A stretch of DNA of 64,000 bases from Gammaproteobacteria bacterium Ga0077536 (GTDB taxonomy: Bacteria > Pseudomonadota > Gammaproteobacteria > Ga0077536): NCBI GenBank assembly GCA_001464935.1, contig LNEL01000030.1, forward strand, positions 1 through 64,000. The letters run 5' to 3'. The notes under the pieces were generated by a model, which ran no database searches, was not told where the DNA came from, and was given only the letters and a program-made list of their open reading frames with translations. Below, piece after piece: positions 44,602 through 53,778 of this stretch (positions are counted from its first letter, which is position 1; the number at the start of each line of letters is the position of its first letter). A program made the translations under genes and the position numbers.

Positions 44602-45761
44602 AGTATCTCGGACTCGTGCTCGCAGGCCTGATGCGCCATCGCAGCCGCAGCCTGCTGACCCTGCTCTCGGTGATGACCGCCTTCGTGCTGTTCGGGCTGC
44701 TCGATGGCGTGCGCACGGTCTTCGGCGAAGGCACCGACACCTCGGGGCAGGACCGGCTGATCGTCACGTCGCGCCTGTCGATCATCCAGCCGCTGCCGTA
44801 CTCCCAGCTCGCCCGCATCGAAGCGCTCGATGGCGTGCAGGAGGTGGCGCACGCGAACTGGTTCGGCGGCGTCTACCAGGACCGGCGGAATTTCTTTCCG
44901 AACATTGCCGTCAGTGCCAACGAATGGCTCGCCACGCATCCGGAAATCCGGCTCACCGCGGCTGAACGCGAAGCCTTCCTCGGCACGCGCACGGCGGCCC
45001 TGGCCGGCGAAAACCTGATCGAGCGCTTCGGCTGGAAAATCGGCGATCGCATTCCGCTCGAGGGCACGATCTTTCCGAACAAGTCGGGCAGCAATACGTG
45101 GACCTTCGACCTGGTCGGCGTGATGCGCGCCGGCGAAGACGAGCGCAGCAGCTTCGCGGGCGAGCTGATCTTCCGCTACGACTATTTCGACGAAGGCCGC
45201 ACGCAGGGCCAGGGCACCGTCGGCTGGTACGTCGTGCAGCTCGCCGATCCCGCGCGTTCCAACGAAGTGGCGCAGGCGATCGACGCGATGTTCGTCAACT
45301 CCGACGCCGAGACGAAAACGCAGAGCGAAAAGGAGTTCAATCTCGCCTTCGCGAAGCAGTTCGGCGACATCGGGCTCATCGTCAGCGCGATCATGGCTGC
45401 CGTGTTCTTCACCGTCCTGCTGGTCACCGGCAATACGATGGCGCAGGGCGTGCGCGAGCGCGTCGGCGACATCGCGATTCTGAAGACGCTCGGCTTCACC
45501 GGGGGCGCCGTCTGTCTGCTGATCGTCGCCGAGGCGCTGCTGCTGCTGATCGTCGGCGGCTGCGCGGGGCTCGGGCTCGCGGCGCTGGGTCTGCCTGCGC
45601 TGTCGCGCGCCCTGCGCGGCCAGTTGCCGCCGCTCGAGGTCGGCCCTGACACCTGGCTGATCGGACTTGCGATCATGATCGGGCTCGGGCTCGTCGTCGG
45701 CGTACCGCCGGCCGTCGGCGCGCTGCGGCTCAAGATTGTCGACGCGCTGGCGCGGGCGTGA
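44598..45761 (+). CDS. ABC transporter permease (FtsX/MacB type), first of two
   Basis: 387 residues. An N-terminal helix (MRHRSRSLLTLLSVMTAFVLFGLLDG), a periplasmic domain (~50-250), then three C-terminal helices with NTMAQGVRERVGDIAILKTLGF, the conserved FtsX/MacB loop. Starts at GTG 44598 in a GTGA overlap with the ATPase gene. One base separates its stop from the next permease ATG. Two half-size permeases are expected to form a heterodimer. Confidence 0.87.
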
Positions 45762-45762
45762 C

Positions 45763-46944
45763 ATGAACCTGCTGCGCCAGATTCCTGCACTGACCTGGAT
45801 GGGCCTGTCGACGCTGCCGCGCCGTCTGGCGTCATCGCTCGTGATCGTGATCGGCATTGCCGGCGTCGTCGGCGTGCTGGTGTCCCTGCTCGCGATGCGC
45901 GACGGGTTTCAGGCCACCCTGGGGGCGACCGGCCGGATCGACGAGGCCATCGTGCTGCGCGGCGGCTCGAACACCGAGCTGTCGAGCCGGCTGACGCGCG
46001 AGGAGGCGACGCTCATCGAGCAGGCACCGGGCATTCTCGAAGGGCCGGACGGGCGGCCCCTGTTGTCGGCTGAAGTCGTCGTGATCGTGAACCTGCCGAA
46101 GAAATCGACGGGCACTGACAGCAACGTCGAATTGCGTGGCGTCGGCCCGCGCGCGCTGGCGCTGCGATCGCAGGTGAGGATCGTCGAGGGTCGCGAATTC
46201 GCCGCCGGTCGCCGCGAACTGCTGGCCGGACGCGGCGCAGCCGAACAGTTCAGCGGGCTGGCGGTCGGCAGCACGATCAAGCTCGCCGGCGAACCGTGGG
46301 CAGTCGTCGGCGTGTTCGACAGCGGCGACGCCCACGAATCCGAAATCTGGGCCGATGCAGAATCCGTGCAGTCGGCCTACCGCCGTGACGGCTACCAGTC
46401 AGTGCGGGTGAAACTGACCGACGCGCTGGCCTTCGGCGCGTTCAAGGCCGCGCTCGCCGCCGATCCGAGGCTCAAGGTCGATGTCGAACGCACGCGCGAC
46501 TACTACGCGACCCAGTCGCAGCGCCTGCGGCGCCTGATCGACGTGCTGGCGACGACCGTCGCCGTGATCATGGCAATCGGCGCAACCTTCGGTGCCCTGA
46601 ATACGATGTACGCCGCCGTGGCCACGCGCCAGCGCGAAATCGCGATTCTCCGCTCACTGGGCTTCGCGGCCACGGCGATCGTCGCCGCCGTCATGCTCGA
46701 GGCCATTGTGCTTGCGCTGCTCGGCGGGCTGCTCGGGGCCGGACTCGCGTGGCTCGTGTTCGACAACTACACGGTGTCGACGCTCGGGGGAAACTTCAGC
46801 CAGGTGGTGTTCGCGTTCAGGGTGTCGCCCGCGCTGGTCGTCGATGCGCTGCGCTGGGCACTGATCATCGGTTTCCTCGGCGGCCTGCTGCCGGCCCTCG
46901 GCGCTGCCCGGGCGCCGCTGACCGGCGCGCTGCGCGGCCGATGA
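45763..46944 (+). CDS. ABC transporter permease (FtsX/MacB type), second of two
   Basis: 393 residues with the same layout as the gene before: N-terminal helix LASSLVIVIGIAGVVGVLVSLLAM, periplasmic domain, and a C-terminal FtsX loop TRQREIAILRSLGF followed by helices. ATG 45763. Last gene of the four-gene exporter unit; a hairpin at 46977-46992 (CACCGC-TGGC-GCGGTG) lies 33 bp past the stop. The pair differ clearly in sequence, so they are not a recent duplication. Confidence 0.87.
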   Translation: MNLLRQIPALTWMGLSTLPRRLASSLVIVIGIAGVVGVLVSLLAMRDGFQATLGATGRIDEAIVLRGGSNTELSSRLTREEATLIEQAPGILEGPDGRPLLSAEVVVIVNLPKKSTGTDSNVELRGVGPRALALRSQVRIVEGREFAAGRRELLAGRGAAEQFSGLAVGSTIKLAGEPWAVVGVFDSGDAHESEIWADAESVQSAYRRDGYQSVRVKLTDALAFGAFKAALAADPRLKVDVERTRDYYATQSQRLRRLIDVLATTVAVIMAIGATFGALNTMYAAVATRQREIAILRSLGFAATAIVAAVMLEAIVLALLGGLLGAGLAWLVFDNYTVSTLGGNFSQVVFAFRVSPALVVDALRWALIIGFLGGLLPALGAARAPLTGALRGR

Positions 46945-47233
46945 ACGCCCCTGGTGTCCTATTTTGACGCACATTTCACCGCTGGCGCGGTGGCACGCCG
47001 ACTTACTCAAATTGGGGGAATTGAACACCCGTCCGCACTGCTAAATTAACCGGCCGCCCACCTGCCTCGCGCCAGCAGGCTGGTGAAAAGCGTCGCGAAG
47101 CCGTCTTCTGCAAGGCGTGCACGACACGAGGAGCGGAGTTTACCGGGGGTCCATGAGCACCGCAGGCGTGTCCGCAACGCCGCAGGCGGTGGCCGCAGTC
47201 TTTTTTCACCAGCCCGCTAACGGAGTGCAAGCC
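46945..47233. other. Intergenic region before the LuxR-type gene
   Basis: 289 bp. It holds the hairpin 46977-46992 after the permease gene, then an AT-richer patch with an imperfect dyad (AATT-ggggg-AATT around 47010-47022) that could be an operator, and a possible alternative start ATG 47153 after a purine tract. No RNA gene or promoter could be assigned with confidence. Confidence 0.3.
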
Positions 47234-48385
47234 ATGTCGCGAGTCACCGCCGCGTCCACCGATGGCCTGATTGCCAATCTCTACGAAGCGATCTTCGATC
47301 CGTCGATGCTGATCGATTTTCTGCAGGAGCTCGCCGTGCGCACCGAATCGCGCGGCACGCACCTGATGGTCGTGGATACGCGCACCGAGACGATCCTGCT
47401 GCATTCCGCCGGCGGCGTGGTGGGCTCGTCGCCCGAAGAGCTGAAGATCATCTGCCAGGAGTATGACAACACCTACGGCGGTATCGACTACCGCCGCGCG
47501 CACGCGGCCTCGCTGCCGGTCGGCCAGTGGTACCAGTGCCACGAGGTGTTCGCCCCCCAGCGCATCAAGCGCGAGCGCTTCTTTCGCGAGTTCCTGCAGA
47601 AATGGGACTACCGCTACTTTGCCGGCATGCGCATGGGCGAAGGTGGCGGGCTTGCGACCTACATCGGGCTCAATCGTCGCGCCGAACAGGGGCCACACGA
47701 CGAAGCCGACATGCGCTTCCTGCGTCAGCTGACGATCCACCTGACGCGTGCCGCAAAACTCTTCTACAAGACGCGCAGCTTCCGCGACCATTTCGCGCCG
47801 AGCCTAGGCTCACTGCAATACCTGCCGTCGAGCCTGTTCATTCTTGACCAGTGGCATCGCGTGCTGTTCGCGAATGCCGCGGCCGAGCAGCTGTTCCTGA
47901 ACGAGCAGGGCCTGTCCGTCATCGAAGGCGTGCTCGAAGTGACGTCCGCGCCGATGCGCAAGAAATTCAGTGATGAACTCGAGAAGGTCATCACTTCCGG
48001 AGTACCGAGCGCGGTGCTGCTGAAAGGTCCGAGTGGCGAACGCGGCACGGGCCTGCCCTGTTACCTGTTGCGCCTGCCGGAGCGCCAGGAGTCCTACCAG
48101 CTGCGCGGCGATCCGGCGGTGCTCGTGCTGGTGCCGCGGGCGTCACCGAATCCGCCCGAAGCCGTCGCCCTGCTCCGCACGCTCTATGCACTGTCGCGAC
48201 GTGAGGCCGATCTCGCGATCGCCATCGCCAATGGCGCCACGCCGCAGGATTACGCGCGCGAAGCCGGTCTCGAGATCTCGACGGTGCGATCGCAGCTGAA
48301 ATCGGTCTTCATCAAGACCGGCACGCATCGCCAGACCGAACTGGTCCGCCTGCTCAGCGTGCTGCCGCGCGTGAAGTTCGCCTGA
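47234..48385 (+). CDS. LuxR-family transcriptional regulator with PAS/GAF-like sensor region
   Basis: 383 residues. The N-terminal ~130 residues (GLIANLYEAIFDPSMLIDFL, YRRAHAASLPVGQWY) look like the sensor part of autonomous LuxR regulators, followed by a PAS-like middle (LFILDQWHRVLFANAAAEQLF) and a C-terminal LuxR helix-turn-helix (LYALSRREADLAIAIANGATPQDYAREAGLEISTVRSQL). ATG 47234 has GGAG eight bases upstream and keeps the conserved opening; the frame also allows ATG 47153 and GTG 47117. The target is not evident; the Cpx-like genes or the exporter before it are candidates by position. Confidence 0.8.
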   Translation: MSRVTAASTDGLIANLYEAIFDPSMLIDFLQELAVRTESRGTHLMVVDTRTETILLHSAGGVVGSSPEELKIICQEYDNTYGGIDYRRAHAASLPVGQWYQCHEVFAPQRIKRERFFREFLQKWDYRYFAGMRMGEGGGLATYIGLNRRAEQGPHDEADMRFLRQLTIHLTRAAKLFYKTRSFRDHFAPSLGSLQYLPSSLFILDQWHRVLFANAAAEQLFLNEQGLSVIEGVLEVTSAPMRKKFSDELEKVITSGVPSAVLLKGPSGERGTGLPCYLLRLPERQESYQLRGDPAVLVLVPRASPNPPEAVALLRTLYALSRREADLAIAIANGATPQDYAREAGLEISTVRSQLKSVFIKTGTHRQTELVRLLSVLPRVKFA

Positions 48386-48433
48386 GCCCCTCCACGCCGC
48401 TTCAGCGCGGCGAGCCGGGCTATCCGGTGCACG

Positions 48434-48467
48434 AAAAAAAGCACCGGCCGCTGGTGGCAGCCGGTGC
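48434..48467 (-). terminator. Rho-independent terminator for the CpxP-like gene
   Basis: On the minus strand GCACCGGC (48467-48460) pairs with GCCGGTGC (48448-48441) over an 11-nt loop and is followed by seven T (48440-48434). This is a textbook intrinsic terminator, 32 bp past the stop of the Spy/CpxP-like gene, and separates it from the convergent LuxR-type gene. Confidence 0.85.
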
Positions 48468-48498
48468 AGGCCGGGGGGGGAGCAGGGAGAGGGAGAGA

Positions 48499-48969
48499 TC
48501 AGGGCCCCCGGAAGTTCATCGGCCCGTCCTGCGTCTGCAGTTCGGCGAGCCGCGCGCGCTGGGTCGGCGTCAGTGCCGCGCTGATTTCGGACAGCATCTT
48601 TGCGGTCGTGACATGGAGGCTGCGCGCGGCCTCGCCCTGCGCCATGGCATCCTGTTCGAGACGTGCCGGATCGAAGCCGCCCTGCACCAGGATGTCCTGC
48701 AGCGCATCGCGGCCGTCACCCAGCGCGAACATCAGTTTGCGCAGGCCGGGCTGGTAGCGATCGACGATCGCAAAGACCTGCTCGCGCTGCGCTTCCGTCA
48801 GTTCGAGCGCCCGGACGAGTCGCAGCACCGGCGGCGGCCCGAAGCCCATCATGTCCGGGCCGCGGGCATGGACCGGCGCCACAAAGGCGGCCTGGCTCGC
48901 CATCGGCAATGCCGTCAGCAGGCCGATCATGGCAGCTGCCTGCAGGGCAATTTCGCGTTTCGACGACAT
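48499..48969 (-). CDS. Spy/CpxP-family periplasmic protein
   Basis: 156 residues. Signal peptide residues 1-27 (IGLLTALPMASQA). Two LTxxQ motifs (LTEAQREQV and LTPTQRARL) mark the Spy/CpxP fold, a helical periplasmic chaperone or sensor-inhibitor. ATG 48969 has GGAGG five bases upstream. It is divergent from a response regulator/sensor kinase pair, the same pairing as CpxP with CpxRA, so it is probably that system's negative modulator and is induced by it. Confidence 0.85.
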   Translation of the reverse strand: MSSKREIALQAAAMIGLLTALPMASQAAFVAPVHARGPDMMGFGPPPVLRLVRALELTEAQREQVFAIVDRYQPGLRKLMFALGDGRDALQDILVQGGFDPARLEQDAMAQGEAARSLHVTTAKMLSEISAALTPTQRARLAELQTQDGPMNFRGP

Positions 48970-49079
48970 CGAATCCTCCGCTGAATGGTGGGGGCGGATT
49001 GTTCGACCGCCATGGACGGCATCATGGCGCATGGCCTGCAAGCGCCGGTCAGCGGCGCGTATCCACGTGCAAAGACGCC

Positions 49080-49094
49080 GTAACGGACTGTCAC
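49080..49094 (+). promoter_or_regulatory. Candidate CpxR box between cpxP-like and cpxRA-like genes
   Basis: GTAAC-N5-GTCAC has the spacing of the CpxR consensus (GTAAA-N5-GTAAA) with two changes. It lies between the divergent start codons (48969 and 49155). One site is weak evidence alone. Confidence 0.3.
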
Positions 49095-49154
49095 GAGCCC
49101 CCCGCGCGCGCCTGCTGTATGCCAGAATTTCCGCCCATCGGAGGATGCCCTGCC

Positions 49155-49865
49155 ATGGCCGACCGCCTGTTGTTCGTCGACGACGACCGCGAATTCTGCA
49201 GCCTGATGCGCGACTATCTGAGCGGCGAACTGTTCGAGGTCAGCGCCGTTCATGATGGCCTCGCCGCGCTCGCCGCGCTGAAGGCACATCCGTACGACAT
49301 TGTCGTGCTCGACGTGATGATGCCGCTGAAGAACGGCCTCGACGTGCTGCGCGAGTTGCGCCAGTTCTCGCGCATCCCGGTCGTGATGCTGACCGCCCGC
49401 GGCGAGGATCTCGATCGCATCATCGGACTCGAGGTCGGCGCCGACGACTACGTGCCCAAACCCTGCAATCCGCGCGAACTCGTCGCGCGCCTGCGCGCGG
49501 TGCTCCGGCGCACGCAGGCCACCACGCCTGACGAGCGCGAGGCGGCAGGCGTGCTGCGCATCGCCGACCTCGAGCTGCGGCCCACCGAGCATCGCGTGCT
49601 GTGCAACGGCCAGGAGCTGGGCCTCACGAGTGCCGAGTACGCGACGCTCGAGGTGCTGTTGCGCCACGCCGGGCAGGTCGTGCGCAAGCCCGCCCTGATG
49701 CAGGCGGCATTCGACCGCCGCCTTGGCCCCTACGATCGCAGTCTCGACATGCACATCAGCCGTCTGCGGCGCAAACTCGGGCCCGATGCGCGCGGCGCCG
49801 AGCGCATCAAGACCGTGCGCGGCGTCGGCTACCTGTACGTGCGCGATCAGACCGGCCCCCCGTGA
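49155..49865 (+). CDS. OmpR-family response regulator, CpxR-like
   Basis: 236 residues. Receiver domain with acidic pair Asp9-Asp10, phosphorylation Asp53 (VLDVMMP) and Lys in YVPKPCNPREL, then an OmpR/PhoB winged helix with LTSAEYATLEVLLRHAGQVVRK and RVLGYLYV-type ending (TVRGVGYLY). ATG 49155 with GGAGG upstream (49140-49144). It overlaps the sensor kinase start (GTGA) and is divergent from the CpxP-like gene. Confidence 0.9.
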   Translation: MADRLLFVDDDREFCSLMRDYLSGELFEVSAVHDGLAALAALKAHPYDIVVLDVMMPLKNGLDVLRELRQFSRIPVVMLTARGEDLDRIIGLEVGADDYVPKPCNPRELVARLRAVLRRTQATTPDEREAAGVLRIADLELRPTEHRVLCNGQELGLTSAEYATLEVLLRHAGQVVRKPALMQAAFDRRLGPYDRSLDMHISRLRRKLGPDARGAERIKTVRGVGYLYVRDQTGPP

Positions 49866-51349
49866 AGCTGTCACTGTTCGCGAAGATCTTCGCCTCGTTC
49901 TGGCTGACGACGATCGCGGTGGCGATGGCGGTCGCGTGGAGCACCTATCAACTCGTGGTCGTCAGTCGTCCCGCGACGCCGCGCGGACTGCTCGACGGCC
50001 GGGACTCCGCGCTGGCAGAAGCCGCCAATGCCGTCTTCGAGACGCGCGGTCTCGAAGGACTGGGTGCATGGATCGGCCGTCTCAATCAGCCCGGACGGGG
50101 GCCGGTGGTCCTGCTGCTCGATGCGCGCGGGCGCGTGCTCGCCGGCCCGGCCGATGTGCCAGCCCTGTCGCCCCACCTCCTGCCCGGACCGGGTCAGGCG
50201 CCTTCCGCTGCTGCCCCGATGTCAGCGCCGGGCAGCGTTTTGCGGCGCGCCGGCGCGCTCGACCTGACGACGGTGAAGCTCGACACCGGCGACGGGGACC
50301 CCCTGTGGATCGCACGCTTGCACCGGCCGCCGGGGCGACCACCGATGCCCGGAACGGGGCGGCCGCCAGGTCCGGGTGGCCCGCACGACCACAATGGCCC
50401 GAACGGCCCCGCGTTCGGCATCGTGCGCGTCGTCGTGGCGCTGCTCGTCAGCGGGCTCATCTGCTGGCTGCTCGCACGCCACCTGACGCGTCCGATCCGG
50501 GAACTGCAGGCGGCGAGCGGCAGACTGGCGGCCGGTGACTTTTCGCTCGGCCTCTCAGCCCGGACACTCGCGCGCCGCGACGAGCTCGCCGCACTGGCAC
50601 GCGACTTCACGTCGATGGCCGAACAGTTGAGGCAGTTGATCGACGCCCAGCGGCAACTGCTGCGCAATGTCTCGCACGAACTGCGCTCGCCGCTGGCGCG
50701 CCTGCAGGTGGCGGCCGCGCTCGCGCGACGCCGCGGCGGCGGCAGCGTCGACAGCGAGATCGATCGCATCGATCTCGAAACCGCGCGGCTCGATGAACTG
50801 ATCGGCCAGTTGCTCGCGCTGATGCGACTCGAGTCCGCCGCGAGCCTGCCGCAGTCGACCGTGAACCTGTCCGATCTGTGCACGGCCATCACGCGTGATG
50901 CGCAGTTCGAGGCCGAGGCCCGCGACGTACAGGTCCAGGCAGAAATCGCGGCCAACCTCATGCTGAAAGGCAATGCCGATGTGCTCCGCAGTGTGTTCGA
51001 CAACCTGCTGCGCAACGCCCTGCGGCATACGCGCCCGGGGACGGCAGTGCGCCTGGACGCGAGCCGCGATGCGGCGACCGGAGAGATCGTGATCAGCGTC
51101 AGCGACGAAGGACACGGCGTGCCGGCATCGATGCTCGAGCGCATCTTCGAAGCGTTCGTACGGGTGGACGATGCGCGCTCGACCGAAGCCGGCGGCACCG
51201 GGCTCGGGCTCGCGATCGCGCGGCAGGGCGTGCGCGCACACGGCGGCAGCATCGCGGCACGCAACCGCGTGAGCGGCGGCCTCGTCGTCGAGGTCAGACT
51301 GCCAGGGCCCGCCGTCGCCGCAGACGCCGTCGGATCGCAGCACGCATGA
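49862..51349 (+). CDS. Sensor histidine kinase, CpxA-like
   Basis: 495 residues from GTG 49862, overlapping the regulator stop. Two membrane helices (residues ~7-27 and ~180-205) bound a periplasmic domain of ~150 residues. This ends in a Pro/Gly-rich stretch (GRPPMPGTGRPPGPGGPH, then DHNGPNGP) unusual for a CpxA. Then HAMP (LTRPIRELQAASGRLAAGDFS), phospho-acceptor His272 in NVSHELRSPLARL and an HATPase domain (NLLRNALRHT, DEGHGVP, GTGLGLAIA). It phosphorylates the upstream regulator; the signal is probably envelope stress. Confidence 0.88.
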   Translation: MKLSLFAKIFASFWLTTIAVAMAVAWSTYQLVVVSRPATPRGLLDGRDSALAEAANAVFETRGLEGLGAWIGRLNQPGRGPVVLLLDARGRVLAGPADVPALSPHLLPGPGQAPSAAAPMSAPGSVLRRAGALDLTTVKLDTGDGDPLWIARLHRPPGRPPMPGTGRPPGPGGPHDHNGPNGPAFGIVRVVVALLVSGLICWLLARHLTRPIRELQAASGRLAAGDFSLGLSARTLARRDELAALARDFTSMAEQLRQLIDAQRQLLRNVSHELRSPLARLQVAAALARRRGGGSVDSEIDRIDLETARLDELIGQLLALMRLESAASLPQSTVNLSDLCTAITRDAQFEAEARDVQVQAEIAANLMLKGNADVLRSVFDNLLRNALRHTRPGTAVRLDASRDAATGEIVISVSDEGHGVPASMLERIFEAFVRVDDARSTEAGGTGLGLAIARQGVRAHGGSIAARNRVSGGLVVEVRLPGPAVAADAVGSQHA

Positions 51350-51459
51350 ATCGGTCTCGACCGGTACCTCCCCACCATGCCTGACCGGCGGGCTTCTCGG
51401 GCATTGCGGCCAGCGCCCGGGGCCATTACGGTGGCGCGGTTCATTCACACCGAGCCGAC

Positions 51460-51741
51460 ATGCCAGAGTCCGAATGTCTGATCCTGAAGTGCGGCACGCA
51501 CGGTGAGCGCGTGCCGGCCGTCGTGTGCTGTCACCTGCTGCAGGTGCGCGACGAAGTCCTCGGCTTCGTCGAGAACAGTACGCAGCCCGATGACCTGCAG
51601 GCCTGGTGCATGCGCTGCGAGGCGATGTTCCTGGTCGAAGACGGGTTGACCGAGGCTTTCAGGCGCTTCAACGATTTCAAGATCGTCTGCGACTTCTGCT
51701 ACGCAGACATCCGCGCACGGCACTCCTTGACGGATTGTTGA
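51460..51741 (+). CDS. Small Cys-rich (zinc-ribbon-like) protein
   Basis: 93 residues. Two Cys pairs, WCMRCEAMF and CDFCYADI, spaced ~30 residues, look like a zinc ribbon; a third Cys-Cys pair (VVCCHLL) lies earlier. No signal peptide. Upstream there is no strong ribosome site, but the codon use and Cys spacing support a real gene. Function unknown. It is convergent with the thioesterase gene, 10 bp away. Confidence 0.6.
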   Translation: MPESECLILKCGTHGERVPAVVCCHLLQVRDEVLGFVENSTQPDDLQAWCMRCEAMFLVEDGLTEAFRRFNDFKIVCDFCYADIRARHSLTDC

Positions 51742-51751
51742 GCGGCCCGCG

Positions 51752-52252
51752 TCAGCTTGGCTTGCGTCGAATCTCCAGTGTCCTGCCGAGGCTGCCCGGC
51801 CGGTCGAGCACCGCATGTGCCTGGTGCACCTGGCCCAGCCGGTCGAGCGACGCGGCGGGGAACGCCGCACTCTTGCGCGTCTGCAGCGACACATGCATGA
51901 ACAGGGCTTCCTGGGTCGCGGCCGGGGACGACTCGCCACGACGATAGACTTCGCACCAGAGGTGCAGGAGCTTGTCGCTGTAATCGAGCAGGCGCGTCGT
52001 CACCTCGAGTTCATCGTCTTCGAGCAGCTCGTACCTGAAGTCGAGATTGCAGCCCGTCGCGAACACGGAGCCGGCCCCGCTCTTCGTATAGTCCCAGCCA
52101 AGGCCGCAATAGTCGAAGAAGGGATCGCTTCCCTTGTCGAACGCGCTGAGATAGAACGCGACGTTCATGTGTCCGTTGGCATCGAGCCATGCCGGCAACA
52201 CGGTGAATGATTTGCGAAATGGCGCCGGTACGGCGCTGGCGTGCAAGGTCAT
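51752..52252 (-). CDS. Hotdog-fold acyl-CoA thioesterase
   Basis: 166 residues. LDANGHMNVAFYLSAFDKGSD is the DxNGHxN active-site element of 4-hydroxybenzoyl-CoA/betainyl-CoA-type thioesterases. A hotdog domain with no second copy, so it should form a dimer or tetramer. ATG 52252 is chosen; the open frame to 52372 lacks family sequence. It could serve CoA ester turnover in one of the acyl-CoA pathways in this window. Confidence 0.78.
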   Translation of the reverse strand: MTLHASAVPAPFRKSFTVLPAWLDANGHMNVAFYLSAFDKGSDPFFDYCGLGWDYTKSGAGSVFATGCNLDFRYELLEDDELEVTTRLLDYSDKLLHLWCEVYRRGESSPAATQEALFMHVSLQTRKSAAFPAASLDRLGQVHQAHAVLDRPGSLGRTLEIRRKPS

Positions 52253-52396
52253 CTTTGATTCCTGTTGGCAGTGGCGGCACATGCAGCGCCGCGTCTTCAT
52301 GGTGTCACGCGGCACGTCATGCCGATCCAGAGACGACGTCGGGCTTCGTACCGGCGCGTCTCGGCCGGACACACGCGCCGCCGACGCCGGCCGCGC

Positions 52397-53764
52397 TCAG
52401 ACGCCCTCGCCGAACTGACGCAATTCCCAGTCCGTGACGGTCCGCGCCAGCTGCGCGAGCTCCCACTCGCGCGTCAGGGCGTAGGCGTCGACGAAGCGCG
52501 CGCCGAACGTGTCGCGGGCGAAGTCCGACCGGCGCCAGGCCGCGATCGCCGACGCAAAATCCGGTGGCCAGGGTTGCCCCTGCGGCGCGCCGCCGGCAGC
52601 AGCATCGCCAGTGACGGGCGCGGCCGGCGCCAGCGCAAGCTCGATGCCGCGTCGCCCGGACGCGAGCACGCCCGCCAGCGACAGATAGGGATTCACATCG
52701 GCGCCCGGTACGCGGCACTCGATGCGCGCGAGCATCGGCGTGTGATTGACGACGCGATACGCGCAGGTCTTGTTGTCGAAGCCCCAACTGTTCGTGCGCG
52801 GCGCGAAGGTGTCGCCGACGTAGCGCTTGAACGAATTCAGATGCGGAAGATGCAGCAACATCAGTTCCGGCGTAAAGCGCTGCAGTCCACCGAGGAACCC
52901 GAGCAGCGCACCGCTGCACTGGCCGTCCGGCGCGAAGAACACCGGACGGTCGTCGGCAACCGCATGCAGTGACAGGTTCAGATGCCCGCCCGCGGACTCG
53001 AACGGCTCGGCGAGGCGCGCCATGAAGGTGGCGAGGGCGCCCTGGCGCCGGGCCACGATCTTCGCCGCTGCCTTGAAAATCGCCGCATCGTCGGCCGCCC
53101 GCACACCCGTGGCCGGCGCGAGCGCCACTTCGAGCAGGCCGCTGAACTCCGCGTGCAGACTGTGAACCGGCACGTCGAAGGCGCTGGCAGCGGCGCGCGT
53201 CGCGTCGAGCAGCGGCGCGGCGACGGCCTGATCGACGAAGGAATACATGCGTTCGAGCGCAGCGTGCCGATCCAGCGCCGCCGGTACCTTCCCACGCAGG
53301 CTGGCCGGCGTCTCGTTCAGCACGTGGTACTCGAACTCGAACGCGCTGTCGCAGCGGTAGCCAAGCGCCCCGAGCGCGTCGAGTTCGCGGCGCAGGATCG
53401 CGCGCGGACAGCAGTCGGCGAAGTCGCCGCGCAGTGCGCCCGGCACGAGCAGCGCGCGCGGCCCCTGCGCATACGGATCATCGCGCACCGCGTCGACGTC
53501 CGGCATCAGCCAGGCATCACGATAGCCATTGGCCGGATCGTGGAAGTGGCCGGTGAGGATAGGTGCCTCGGCGCTGTCGGGCGCGAAAATCGCGGTCGTC
53601 ACCGGCACGCCGTCGCGCAGGGCCCCGGCGAGTGCGGCGACAGGATACTGCGTGGCCCGCAGGCGGCCATTCCAGTCTGCGCACGCGAAGGACACGCGTT
53701 CGCAGCCGGAAGCCGCGGTACGCGCCAGGATCTGCGCGATGGCTGCGTCGCTGGGCGCCGACAT
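52397..53764 (-). CDS. Glutamine synthetase family protein (gamma-glutamylation enzyme)
   Basis: 455 residues, type I/III glutamine-synthetase fold: EFEYHVLNETP (Glu metal ligand), SAGGHLNLSLHA, and NSFKRYVGDTFAPRTNSWGFDNKTCAYRV with Arg residues of the ATP site. It lacks the adenylylation Tyr loop of housekeeping GlnA and resembles GlnT/PuuA-type ligases that attach glutamate to amines. Together with the gamma-glutamyltransferase at 40875-42539 a gamma-glutamylated amine pathway is conceivable but not shown. Confidence 0.78.
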   Translation of the reverse strand: MSAPSDAAIAQILARTAASGCERVSFACADWNGRLRATQYPVAALAGALRDGVPVTTAIFAPDSAEAPILTGHFHDPANGYRDAWLMPDVDAVRDDPYAQGPRALLVPGALRGDFADCCPRAILRRELDALGALGYRCDSAFEFEYHVLNETPASLRGKVPAALDRHAALERMYSFVDQAVAAPLLDATRAAASAFDVPVHSLHAEFSGLLEVALAPATGVRAADDAAIFKAAAKIVARRQGALATFMARLAEPFESAGGHLNLSLHAVADDRPVFFAPDGQCSGALLGFLGGLQRFTPELMLLHLPHLNSFKRYVGDTFAPRTNSWGFDNKTCAYRVVNHTPMLARIECRVPGADVNPYLSLAGVLASGRRGIELALAPAAPVTGDAAAGGAPQGQPWPPDFASAIAAWRRSDFARDTFGARFVDAYALTREWELAQLARTVTDWELRQFGEGV

Positions 53765-53778
53765 GCGCGCGGCCGGAC

